Shown here: positions 32,818 through 40,021 of the stretch, piece after piece | How the letters are laid out: the number at the start of each line of letters is the position of its first letter | Position numbering within the stretch: the first letter of the stretch is position 1 | Assembly: GCF_039535235.1 (NCBI RefSeq) | Contig: NZ_BAAAWU010000001.1 | Coordinates: 1,736,001-1,800,000, forward strand | Length of the DNA: 64,000 nt | Direction: 5' to 3' | DNA from: Streptomyces roseoviridis | Lineage (GTDB): Bacteria; Actinomycetota; Actinomycetes; Streptomycetales; Streptomycetaceae | Notes under the pieces: generated by a model | What the model was told of the DNA's origin: nothing | The model's database searches: none | What the model saw: only the letters and a program-made list of their open reading frames with translations | Made by a program: the position numbers and the translations under genes

Positions 32818-35800
32818 TCACTGGTAGCTCGGGAGGCGGCGCGGGCCGAGGTCGCTGCGCGGCGGGGGCGGGGCGAGGCGGACGGTGGCGCCGAGGACGG
32901 AGAGGCCGCGGCGGGCGACGACGACGGGTTCGAGGGAGATGGCGACGACCTCGGGGTGGTCGTCGACGAGCCGGGAGACCCGCAGCAGCAGTTCTTCGAG
33001 GGCGGGGGTGTCGACGGGGGCGGAGCCGCGCCAGCCGAAGAGGAGCGGGGCGGTGCGGATGGAGCGGACGAGGTCGGCCGCGTCCCGGTCGGTGGCGGGG
33101 ACGAGCCGGTGGGACATGTCGCCGAGGAGCTCGGAGGGGGCGCCGGCGAGACCGAAGGAGAGGACGGCGCCGACGGCCGGGTCGATGGCGGCGCGGACGA
33201 CGGTGTCGACGCCGCGGGGCACCATGGCCTGCACGACCGGCTGGAGTTCCTCGGGCTTGCCGAGGGTGTCGGTGAGCTCGGTGTAGGCCGTGCGGAGCTG
33301 TTCCTCGCTCGCGAGGTCGAGGCGTACGCCGCCGAGGTCGGGGCGGTGGCGCAGGTGGGGGGCCGTGGTCTTGAGGGCGACGGGGAAGCCGAGGCGGGCG
33401 GCGGCCCGTACGGCCTCGTCGGGGGTGGGTGCGGGCAGGGTGGGCAGGACCTCGATCCCGTACCGCCCGAGCAGGGCGAGGGTGTCGTCGGTGCCGAGGG
33501 TCACGCCGCGCGTGTCGACGGCGGGCGCGCCGAGGATCCGGTCGATGAGGGCGGCGGCGCCGGCCTCGTCGATGTGGTCGAACTCGGGCACCCGCCCGGG
33601 GTCGGTGGCGGTCTGGCGGCGCCACTGGCCGTAGCGGACGGCCTCGGCGAGGGCCCTCACGGCCCGCTCGGCGGCGGGATAGGCGGGGATGGGGCCCCGG
33701 GTGGGCGCCGGGTCGGCCGCTTCCGGGTGTTCGACGTCGGACGTCGCGGGGCCGCCCGTCCCCGAGCCGGAGGCGGGTGCCGCCGCGGCGGAGGCGGGCG
33801 GGGCCGGGTGAGTGCCGGGCACCCCGGCGGCGGAGGCGGGTGCCGAGGAGGCGGTCCCGGAGGGCGCGGGCGGCTCCTCGGTCAGGGGCCTCGGCGCGGT
33901 GGCGCCGGCCGGGCGGTCCGCGAGGGCGGCCGGGCGGTCCGTGAGGCCGACCGGGCGGTCCGTGAGGCCGGCCGGGCGCTCCCCCGTGGGGGCGGGCGGG
34001 GCCGCCGGGCCCGCGGGGCGCGTGCGGGTGGCGGCGGACAGGGCCTCGGCGAGGGCGCCCATCTCGACGTGGACGACGACGACCGGCTTGGCCGGGCCGG
34101 GGGCGGCGGCCACGGCGGCGCGGAGGGCGGTGGCCAGGACCTCGCCGTCGCCCGACTCGGTGGCGCCGTTCTCGCCGACCCAGGGGATGGCGGTGACGAC
34201 CACGGCGTCGCAGGCGTCGTCGGCGAGGGCGGCCGTGAGCGCGGCGCGGAAGTCGGCGGGAGTGGCGCCGGTGGTCAGGTCGAGGGGACGCAGCGGCCGC
34301 AGGCCCTCGGTGAGGCAGGCGTCGTAGGTGAGCAGCCCGAGGGACTCGGAGTTGCCGAGGATGGCGACGCGCGGGCCCGCCGGCAGGGGCTGGTCGGCGA
34401 GCAGGAGGCCCGCGTCGACGAGTTCGGTGACGGTGTCGACGCGGATGACGCCCGCCTGGCGCAGCAGGGCGGAGACGGTGGCGTGCGGGATGCGGGTGAC
34501 CGGGACGCGGTGGCCGGGCGGGGCGCTGCCGCTGTGCCGCGCGCCCTTGACGACCACGACCGGCTTGACGGCGGCCGTCCGGCGGGCGAGCCGGGTGAAC
34601 TTCCGGGGGTTGCCGATCGACTCCAGGTAGAGCAGGACGACGTCGGTGGCGGGGTCGTCGTACCAGTGCTGGAGGAGGTCGTTGCCGGAGACGTCGGCGC
34701 GGTTGCCGGCCGAGAGGAAGGAGGAGAGTCCCGCGCCGCGCCGGTGCAGTCCGGCGAGGAGCGCGATGCCGATGGCGCCGGACTGGGTGAAGAGCCCGAT
34801 CCGTCCGGCGGTCGGCATCTGGGGGGCGAGCGAGGCGTTCAGCCGTACGGACTCGGCCGTATTGATGATCCCGAAGGCGTTGGGTCCGATGATCCGCATC
34901 CCGTACGAGCGGGCCTGGCGCACCAGGGCGCGCTGGCGTTCGCGGCCCTCGGCCCCGCTCTCCGCGTATCCGGCCGAGAGCACGACCAGTCCGCGCACCC
35001 CGTGTTCGCCGCAGTCCGCGACGGCTTCGGGGACGCGCTCGGCGGGAACGGCGACGACGGCGAGGTCGACGGGCTCGCCGATGTCGGCGACGGAGCGGAA
35101 GGCGGGGACGCCCTCCAGTTCGTGCCGCCCCTCCCCCAGTGCGGCGTTCACCGCGTGGACGCGGCCGGTGTAGCCGCAGTCGAGGAGGTTGCGCAGCACG
35201 GTCCGCCCGACTCCACCGGGGGCGCGGCCGGCGCCGATCACCGCGACGGAGCGGGGGGCGAGGAGCCGTTGCACGGAGCGGGCCTCGGCGCGCTGTTCAC
35301 GGGCGCGCTGGACGGCGAGGGAGCGGTCGGTGGGCTCCAGGTCGAGGTGGAGGCGGACGGAGCCGTCCTCGAAGCTGCGCTTCTGGGTGTAGCCGGCGTC
35401 CGTGAAGACCTTGATCATCTTGGTGTTGGCGGGCAGCACCTCGGCGGCGAACCGCCGGATCCCGCGCTCGCGGGCGACCGCCGCGATGTGTTCGAGGAGG
35501 GCGGAGGCGACCCCCCGTCCCTGGTGGGCGTCCTGCACCAGGAAGGCGACCTCGGCCTCGTCGGCGGGGGCGGAGGCGGGGCGGCCCTGCTCGTTGATGC
35601 GGTCGTAGCGGACGGTGGCGATGAAGTCGCCGCCGACGGTCGCCGCGAGTCCCACCCGGTCCACGAAGTCGTGGTGGGTGAAGCGGTGGACGTCCTTGGC
35701 GGACAGGCGCGGGTAGGGCGCGAAGAAGCGGTAGTACTTGGACTCGTCCGAGACCTGCTCGTAGAAGCTGACCAGCCGGTCGGCGTCCTCGGCGGTGATG

Positions 35801-35904
35801 GGCCTGATGCGTGCGGTGCCGCCGTCGCGGAGGACCACGTCCGCTTCCCAGTGGTCGGGATACGCGTGTTCCGGCTGCTCCGACTGTTCCGACGCGCTCT
35901 GCAT
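32818..35904 (-). CDS. PatA-type protein acetyltransferase: GNAT domain fused to ADP-forming acyl-CoA synthetase
   Basis: A 1028-residue fusion. The N-terminal GNAT domain (about 20-175) contains the acetyl-CoA loop 'VQDAHQGRGVASALLEHI'. Then come a CoA-binding domain ('LAPRSVAVIGAGRAPGGVGRTVLRNLL'), a succinyl-CoA-ligase-like domain ('RIGLFTQSGAIGIALL'), and an ATP-grasp module ('VTLGTDDTLALLGRYGIEVLP'). S. lividans PatA has the same order and acetylates acetyl-CoA synthetase. A long Pro/Ala-rich linker (roughly 660-760), including 7-residue repeats, separates the synthetase and ATP-grasp parts. Initiation is at ATG 35904, which lacks a Shine-Dalgarno but has TACGCT six bases upstream. Together with HPr and the acetate symporter it points to carbon-flux control. 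Confidence 0.88.
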   Translation of the reverse strand: MQSASEQSEQPEHAYPDHWEADVVLRDGGTARIRPITAEDADRLVSFYEQVSDESKYYRFFAPYPRLSAKDVHRFTHHDFVDRVGLAATVGGDFIATVRYDRINEQGRPASAPADEAEVAFLVQDAHQGRGVASALLEHIAAVARERGIRRFAAEVLPANTKMIKVFTDAGYTQKRSFEDGSVRLHLDLEPTDRSLAVQRAREQRAEARSVQRLLAPRSVAVIGAGRAPGGVGRTVLRNLLDCGYTGRVHAVNAALGEGRHELEGVPAFRSVADIGEPVDLAVVAVPAERVPEAVADCGEHGVRGLVVLSAGYAESGAEGRERQRALVRQARSYGMRIIGPNAFGIINTAESVRLNASLAPQMPTAGRIGLFTQSGAIGIALLAGLHRRGAGLSSFLSAGNRADVSGNDLLQHWYDDPATDVVLLYLESIGNPRKFTRLARRTAAVKPVVVVKGARHSGSAPPGHRVPVTRIPHATVSALLRQAGVIRVDTVTELVDAGLLLADQPLPAGPRVAILGNSESLGLLTYDACLTEGLRPLRPLDLTTGATPADFRAALTAALADDACDAVVVTAIPWVGENGATESGDGEVLATALRAAVAAAPGPAKPVVVVHVEMGALAEALSAATRTRPAGPAAPPAPTGERPAGLTDRPVGLTDRPAALADRPAGATAPRPLTEEPPAPSGTASSAPASAAGVPGTHPAPPASAAAAPASGSGTGGPATSDVEHPEAADPAPTRGPIPAYPAAERAVRALAEAVRYGQWRRQTATDPGRVPEFDHIDEAGAAALIDRILGAPAVDTRGVTLGTDDTLALLGRYGIEVLPTLPAPTPDEAVRAAARLGFPVALKTTAPHLRHRPDLGGVRLDLASEEQLRTAYTELTDTLGKPEELQPVVQAMVPRGVDTVVRAAIDPAVGAVLSFGLAGAPSELLGDMSHRLVPATDRDAADLVRSIRTAPLLFGWRGSAPVDTPALEELLLRVSRLVDDHPEVVAISLEPVVVARRGLSVLGATVRLAPPPPRSDLGPRRLPSYQ
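33903..33985. repeat. 21-bp tandem repeats in the PatA linker
   Basis: About four units of ~21 bp (GGCCGGGCGGTCCGTGAGGC-like) encode heptads of the type GLTDRPA/GLTDRPV/ALADRPA between the synthetase and ATP-grasp domains. Confidence 0.75.
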
Positions 35905-35916
35905 GGGGCAAGCGTA
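35905..35916 (-). promoter_or_regulatory. Candidate -10 element for leaderless patA transcript
   Basis: TACGCT, six bases, then ATG on the minus strand: the same arrangement as at 2374-2385. There is no Shine-Dalgarno. Confidence 0.45.
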
Positions 35917-36041
35917 CGGCCGGGGTCCGACAGTGGCACCGGTCGCGCGGCAGGTGCGCTCCGTGCAAGGTAGGGAAGGCCGAACGGCGGTCCCGGCCGG
36001 GGTCGAAGCTCGGTACGAGAGCACGTCGCCACGCGTGAGAG

Positions 36042-36057
36042 ACTGGTCTAGACAACC
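36042..36057 (+). promoter_or_regulatory. DasR-responsive element (dre) upstream of ptsH
   Basis: ACTGGTCTAGACAACC matches the DasR consensus (ACTGGTCTAGACCAnT type) at 13-14 of 16 positions, including the fully symmetrical core TGGTCTAGACA. It lies 25 bp before the ptsH ATG. DasR, the GlcNAc-responsive GntR regulator, is known to control pts genes in streptomycetes. Confidence 0.9.
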
Positions 36058-36081
36058 GCTGAAAGTTGAAGGGCAACCACC

Positions 36082-36363
36082 ATGGCTGAGCGCCGCGTCA
36101 ACGTCGGCTGGGCCGAGGGCCTGCACGCCCGCCCCGCCTCCATCTTCGTCCGTGCCGCCACGGCCGCCGGCGTCCCCGTGACGATCGCCAAGGCCGACGG
36201 CAACCCGGTGAACGCCGCGTCCATGCTCGCGGTGCTCGGCCTGGGTGCCCAGGGCGGCGAGGAGATCGTGCTCGCTTCGGACGCCGACGGCGCCGAGGCC
36301 GCGCTCGACCGCCTGGCGAAGCTGGTCGCCGAGGGTCTCGAGGAGCTTCCCGAGACCGTCTGA
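36082..36363 (+). CDS. ptsH: Phosphocarrier protein HPr
   Basis: A 93-residue HPr of the sugar phosphotransferase system. Active-site His15 lies in 'GLHARPAS'; Ser47 in 'NAASMLAVLGLGA' aligns with the regulatory Ser46 of Gram-positive HPr. It shuttles phosphate from enzyme I to sugar-specific EIIA domains in the cytoplasm. In streptomycetes the PTS serves N-acetylglucosamine and fructose uptake, consistent with the DasR operator just upstream. ATG 36082 has AAGGGC upstream, and a terminator follows at 36395. Confidence 0.96.
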   Translation: MAERRVNVGWAEGLHARPASIFVRAATAAGVPVTIAKADGNPVNAASMLAVLGLGAQGGEEIVLASDADGAEAALDRLAKLVAEGLEELPETV

Positions 36364-36394
36364 CCCGTCTCCTCCCCGACGACGGATCACGAGA

Positions 36395-36426
36395 GCCGCG
36401 TCCGCCGGAATGCCGGCGGACGCGGC
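36395..36426 (+). terminator. ptsH terminator
   Basis: A 14-bp perfect stem (GCCGCGTCCGCCGG and complement) with an AATG loop, followed by CTCCTCTTTT. The remaining gap to 36596 holds nothing that I recognise. Confidence 0.92.
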
Positions 36427-36596
36427 CTCCTCTTTTCCGGACCGGGAATCACGGTTGTCGGCAGATCGCCGCCGGGGACCATTGCACGACCGCGGGGGAA
36501 TACACGGCGGTCATGGGAATAGGCGGATAAAGAGGAGCGGCGGGCAGAGCGAGACAATCCCCTGAATTCGCTCCCTCTTTGTATACGGCGTCCGTG

Positions 36597-37280
36597 TTAA
36601 TTCCCCCGGCCGGCGATGTTGACGACATGTTGCGAAACCCTCACACGCGGCCGCTCCGGCCGTTTCAGCCGGTGCTGCGGCAGTGCGTGCTCCACGTGCA
36701 GCGCGGTCAGCGCCCGGGCCCGCTCGGCGTCCCCGCGCGCCACGGCGTCGACGATGGCCCCGTGCTCGGCCCACGCCTCCACGGGCCGGACCGCCGGCTC
36801 GACCGCGTACATCCAGGCGATCTTGTGCCGCAGCTGGGTGAGCAGCGCCGTGAGCGGCGGGCTGCCGGACGCCTGCGCCAGGGTCTCGTGGAACCAGCCG
36901 CCCAGCGAGGCCAGGTCCTCGCCCTGGCCGCCCCTGGCCCGCTCCTGCCCCAGTCTGACCAGGCCGCGCAGCACCTTGAGGTGGGCGTCGGTGCGCCGCT
37001 GCGCGGCCCGGGCGGCGCCCAGCGGTTCGAGCAGGGACCGCATCTCGAGCAGGTCGGCCGCCTCCTGCTCGGTGGGCTCGGCGACCTGGGCGCCGGCATG
37101 GCGGCGGGTGACCACGAAGCCCTCGGACTCCAGGGTGCGCAGGGCCTCGCGGACCGGGACGCGGGAGACCCCGTAGCGGCGGGCGAGCTGTTCCTCCGTC
37201 AGCCGGGCGCCCCGCTCGAACGTTCCGGTGACGATGTCGTCCCGGATCGCCGTGCATACCGAGTGCGCGGGAATGCGCAT
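36597..37280 (-). CDS. GntR family (FCD-domain) transcriptional regulator
   Basis: A 227-residue repressor-type protein. The GntR winged helix (about 8-70) reads 'AIRDDIVTGTFERGARLTEEQLARRYGVSRVPVREALRTLESEGFV'. The helical FCD ligand-binding domain (about 80-215) includes 'DLLEMRSLLEPLGAARAA', 'WFHETLAQASGSPPL' and 'EHGAIVDAVARGDAERARALTALHVEHAL'. The effector is probably an organic acid; unknown here. A palindrome CGGAATTTCCG at 37354-37364, about 75 bp upstream, is a plausible autoregulatory site. It is convergent with ptsH. Confidence 0.92.
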   Translation of the reverse strand: MRIPAHSVCTAIRDDIVTGTFERGARLTEEQLARRYGVSRVPVREALRTLESEGFVVTRRHAGAQVAEPTEQEAADLLEMRSLLEPLGAARAAQRRTDAHLKVLRGLVRLGQERARGGQGEDLASLGGWFHETLAQASGSPPLTALLTQLRHKIAWMYAVEPAVRPVEAWAEHGAIVDAVARGDAERARALTALHVEHALPQHRLKRPERPRVRVSQHVVNIAGRGN

Positions 37281-37385
37281 GTCCGACCTCCCCGTTGATC
37301 CGCGCGAAACCCCATCGAGCGGCTCTTGTTCCGGCGACTCTATTGCAGGACGGCGGAATTTCCGATGCCGCCCGTCAATTCCGCA

Positions 37386-37426
37386 CAGAAAAGGCCCCGG
37401 CTCGCGGGAGCCGGGGCCTTTTTCTG
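37386..37426. terminator. Rho-independent terminator with U-tracts on both strands
   Basis: AAGGCCCCGGCTC and its complement form a 13-bp stem around GCGG, flanked by AGAAAA and TTTTTCT. It ends the M23 peptidase transcript (-), and it also lies just upstream of the GntR gene. Confidence 0.95.
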
Positions 37427-37472
37427 TCGCACGGGTCGCGCCGGTCGTGGGCGCGTCTGCGGGTCCGTCGGA

Positions 37473-38243
37473 TCAGACGTTCACGCCGCGGGCGCGGAGG
37501 TAGGAGATCGGGTTGATGTCCGAGCCGTACTCGGCGCTGGTGCGCGCCTCGAAGTGGAGGTGCGGGCCGGTGGAGTTGCCGGACGAGCCGGAGACGCCGA
37601 TCTGCTCGCCGGGGGTGACCTTCTGGCCGACGTAGACGTTGATCGCCGAGAGGTGGCCGTACTGGGTGTACGTGCCGTCGTGCATCCGGATGACGATGTT
37701 GTTGCCGTACGCGCCGCCCCAGCCGGCCTCGACGACGGTGCCGGAGCCGACGGAGACGACCTTGCTGCCGTAGGAGGCGTGGAAGTCGATGCCGGAGTGG
37801 CTGCCGGAGGACCAGAGCGAGCCACCGGTCTTGTAGCCGGTGGACACGTACGTGCCGGCGACGGGGAGCTGGAAGGAGTTCAGGCGCTTGCGCTCGGCCT
37901 CGCGGGCGGCGCGCTCCTTGGCGGCACGGGCCTCCTTGGCGCGGGCCTCGGCCTTGCGCTTCGCCTCGGCGGCGGCCTTGACGCGGGCGGCGGCCTCGTA
38001 GGCCTCCTCCTCCTGGGCGGCGGCCTGGGCGTCGACCCGCTCGGCGAGGGACTCCTCGGTGATCACCTGGGTGAGGCCGGTGTCCTCGGGAGAGGGCTCC
38101 TCCGTGTCGGCGGCGAACGCCGGGGAGGCGAGGGTGCCGATGACGCCGGTGGTGGCGAGCGTCGCCACGCCGGCGATGCCGGCGCTGCGGCGCGCCAGAC
38201 GGCTCGGACCACGATGCTTCCCGGTGGCACGGGTGAACGCCAT
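37473..38243 (-). CDS. Secreted M23 family metallopeptidase
   Basis: A 256-residue exported cell-wall hydrolase. A twin-basic signal peptide covers about 1-44 (ARRSAGIAGVATLATTGVIGTLASPAFA). A long Ala/Glu/Lys/Arg-rich coiled coil follows (about 60-122), then the LytM/M23 domain (about 125-245). The zinc motif is intact: His and Asp in 'SHSGIDFHA', and 'HLHFE' near the C-terminus, with 'TQYGHLSAI' also present. It should cleave peptidoglycan cross-bridges. The coiled coil may localise or inhibit it. Expression is under a c-di-AMP riboswitch in the leader (38268-38415). Confidence 0.94.
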   Translation of the reverse strand: MAFTRATGKHRGPSRLARRSAGIAGVATLATTGVIGTLASPAFAADTEEPSPEDTGLTQVITEESLAERVDAQAAAQEEEAYEAAARVKAAAEAKRKAEARAKEARAAKERAAREAERKRLNSFQLPVAGTYVSTGYKTGGSLWSSGSHSGIDFHASYGSKVVSVGSGTVVEAGWGGAYGNNIVIRMHDGTYTQYGHLSAINVYVGQKVTPGEQIGVSGSSGNSTGPHLHFEARTSAEYGSDINPISYLRARGVNV

Positions 38244-38267
38244 GTAGTGGCTGATCCTTTCCTTCCC

Positions 38268-38415
38268 TCTCGCCTACCGGGTTAGCTGACGGGTTCGGAG
38301 CAGGAAGGTCTCCTACGGGCCCCTCCGCGCTGAGCGAAGGCGTCCGATTCACCCCAGGGACTGCGTGCGGGTCCCCGGCTCCCCAGGCTCGCGCCTTGCG
38401 GGGACTCGGCGATGA
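38268..38415 (-). promoter_or_regulatory. ydaO/yuaA-type c-di-AMP riboswitch
   Basis: Read on the minus strand, the leader of the M23 peptidase shows the ydaO landmarks in order: a 5' CGCCGAGTCCCC arm, GGGGAGCCGGGGACCC, CTGGGGTGAATCGG, GTAGGAGACCTTCCTGCTCCGAACC and the diagnostic 3' block CGTCAGCTAACCCGGTAGGC (38272-38291). The class binds c-di-AMP and normally turns off wall hydrolases and K+ transport genes. The Shine-Dalgarno (GAAGGAAAGGA) lies shortly downstream of the aptamer. Confidence 0.92.
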
Positions 38416-38466
38416 CTGTCCGTTGCCGCGGATGCGGCGTGGTGCAACGGCCGGACAGCCGGGTCG

Positions 38467-38496
38467 ACGCTAGGCGGATCTTCAGTCAATCGGCAA
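38467..38496 (-). promoter_or_regulatory. Candidate promoter of the riboswitch/M23 transcript
   Basis: On the minus strand TTGCCG, an 18-bp spacer and TAGCGT precede a ~220-nt leader containing the riboswitch. An extra imperfect hairpin (CTGTCCGTTGC...GCAACGGCCGGACAG) sits between the promoter and the aptamer at about 38416-38460. Confidence 0.55.
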
Positions 38497-38566
38497 ACAG
38501 ACTCGCTCGTTTGTAAGACATGCCACAGGTCATTCAGGCATGCTTGACGACAATACGGACATACGA

Positions 38567-38600
38567 GAGGACCCCGGCGAACCAGGTCGCAGGGGTCCTC
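38567..38600 (-). terminator. Terminator of the M16 peptidase operon
   Basis: GAGGACCCC and GGGGTCCTC form a 9-bp stem, extended inside by GCGA/TCGC around ACCAGG. It lies 24 bp past the M16 operon stop. The gap 38416-38623 holds only this, the candidate promoter and a hairpin. Confidence 0.88.
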
Positions 38601-38623
38601 CGTCGTGCGTGACGGCGGCTCAA

Positions 38624-40021
38624 TCAGCCGGTGACGACGGTCACTTCGCCGATGCCGAGCGCCCGTACCGGCTCCGCGATCTTCGACGCGTCACCGACGA
38701 GCACCGTCACGAGCCGGTCCACCGGGAAGGCGTTGACCACGGCCGCGGTCGCCTCCACCGTGCCCGTCTCTGCCAGGCGCGCGTACAACTGCGCCTGGTA
38801 GTCGTCCGGGAGGTGCTGCTCGACCTGGTCGGCGAGGGTGCCCGCCACGGAGGCGGCCGTCTCGTACTTGAGCGGGGCGACTCCCACCAGGTTCTGCACG
38901 GCGACGTCCCGCTCGGCGTCGGTCAGTCCCTCGGCGGCGAGGGTGCGCAGCACCTTCCACAGGTCCTCCAGCGCCGGACCGGTGTTGGGGGTGTCGACGG
39001 AGCCGCTGATGGCGAGCATCGAGGCGCCGTTGCCCTCGCCGTCGGAACGCAGCACCTGGCCGAAGGCCCGCACCCCGTAGGTGTATCCCTTCTCCTCGCG
39101 CAGCACGCGGTCCAGGCGGGAGGTGAGGGTGCCGCCGAGGCAGTACGTGCCGAGCACCTGGGCCGGCCAGACGCGGTCGTGGCGGTCGGCGCCGACGCGG
39201 CCGATGAGCAGCTGCGTCTGGACGGCGCCCGGGCGGTCCACGACGACGACCCGGCCGGTGTCGTCGGCCGTGATGGGCGGCATGGGCCGGGGCGCGGCCG
39301 GCGCGCCCGTCCAGGCGCCCAGGGTCTCGTCGAGGACCTTGTCCAGGTCGACGCCGGTGAGGTCGCCGACGACCACGGCGGTGGCCGCGGCCGGCCGCAC
39401 GTGCGCGTCGAAGAAGGCGCGGACGGCGGCGGCGTCGATCGCGCCGACCGTCTCCTCGGTGCCCTGGCGCGGCCGGGACATCCGGGAGGAGGCCGGGAAC
39501 AGCTCCTTGGAGAGCTGCTTGGCGGCGCGGCGGGCGGGGTTGGCCGTCTCGTGGGGGATCTCGTCGAGCCGGTTGCGCACCAGGCGCTCGATCTCGCTCT
39601 CGGCGAAGGCCGGGGCGATCAGGGCCTCGGAGAGCAGGCCGAGCGCCTTGGGCAGCCGGGAGACCGGGACCTCCAGGGAGACCCGTACGCCGGGGTGGTC
39701 GGCGTGCGCGTCGAGGGTGGCGCCGCAGCGCTCGAGCTCGGCGGCGAACTCCTCGGCGCTGTGCTGGTCGGTGCCCTCAGACAGGGCCCGCGCCATGATC
39801 GTGGCGACGCCGTCGAGGCCCTCGGGCTCGGCGTCCAGCGGGGCGTCGAGGACGATCTCGACGGCCACCACCTGCTGTCCGGGGCGGTGGCAGCGCAGCA
39901 CGGTCAGGCCGTTGTCGAGCGCGCCGCGCTCCGGGGCGGGGAACGCCCAGGGCTTGGCCTCGCCCGGCCGGGGCTGCGGGTGGAAGGTCATGCTCGTCAA
40001 AGACGCGGCAGCGTCGGTCAC
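38624..40021 (-). CDS. M16 family peptidase-like protein, non-catalytic type
   Basis: A 465-residue M16 (pitrilysin/MPP/PqqL) family protein. It shows 'GLTVLRCHRPGQQVVAVEIVLDAPLDAEPEGLDGVATIMARALSEGT', 'LIGRVGADRHDRVWPAQVLGTYCLGGTLTSRLDRVLREEKGYTYGVRAFGQ' and 'VDRLVTVLVGDASKI'. At the position where active members have HxxEH it has only 'VATIMARALSEG', so it cannot bind zinc and should act as the partner subunit. GTG 40021 overlaps the upstream M16 stop by 4 bp (GTGA), with GGGAG seven bases upstream. The two make an obligate heterodimer-like pair, cytoplasmic by absence of a signal peptide. Confidence 0.9.
   Translation of the reverse strand: MTDAAASLTSMTFHPQPRPGEAKPWAFPAPERGALDNGLTVLRCHRPGQQVVAVEIVLDAPLDAEPEGLDGVATIMARALSEGTDQHSAEEFAAELERCGATLDAHADHPGVRVSLEVPVSRLPKALGLLSEALIAPAFAESEIERLVRNRLDEIPHETANPARRAAKQLSKELFPASSRMSRPRQGTEETVGAIDAAAVRAFFDAHVRPAAATAVVVGDLTGVDLDKVLDETLGAWTGAPAAPRPMPPITADDTGRVVVVDRPGAVQTQLLIGRVGADRHDRVWPAQVLGTYCLGGTLTSRLDRVLREEKGYTYGVRAFGQVLRSDGEGNGASMLAISGSVDTPNTGPALEDLWKVLRTLAAEGLTDAERDVAVQNLVGVAPLKYETAASVAGTLADQVEQHLPDDYQAQLYARLAETGTVEATAAVVNAFPVDRLVTVLVGDASKIAEPVRALGIGEVTVVTG

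Noticed and set aside
33900..33990. The heptad-encoding 21-bp repeats in patA as a possible CRISPR or mobile-element trace
   Set aside because: Units are contiguous without spacers, in frame, and within a low-complexity linker; ordinary coding minisatellite.
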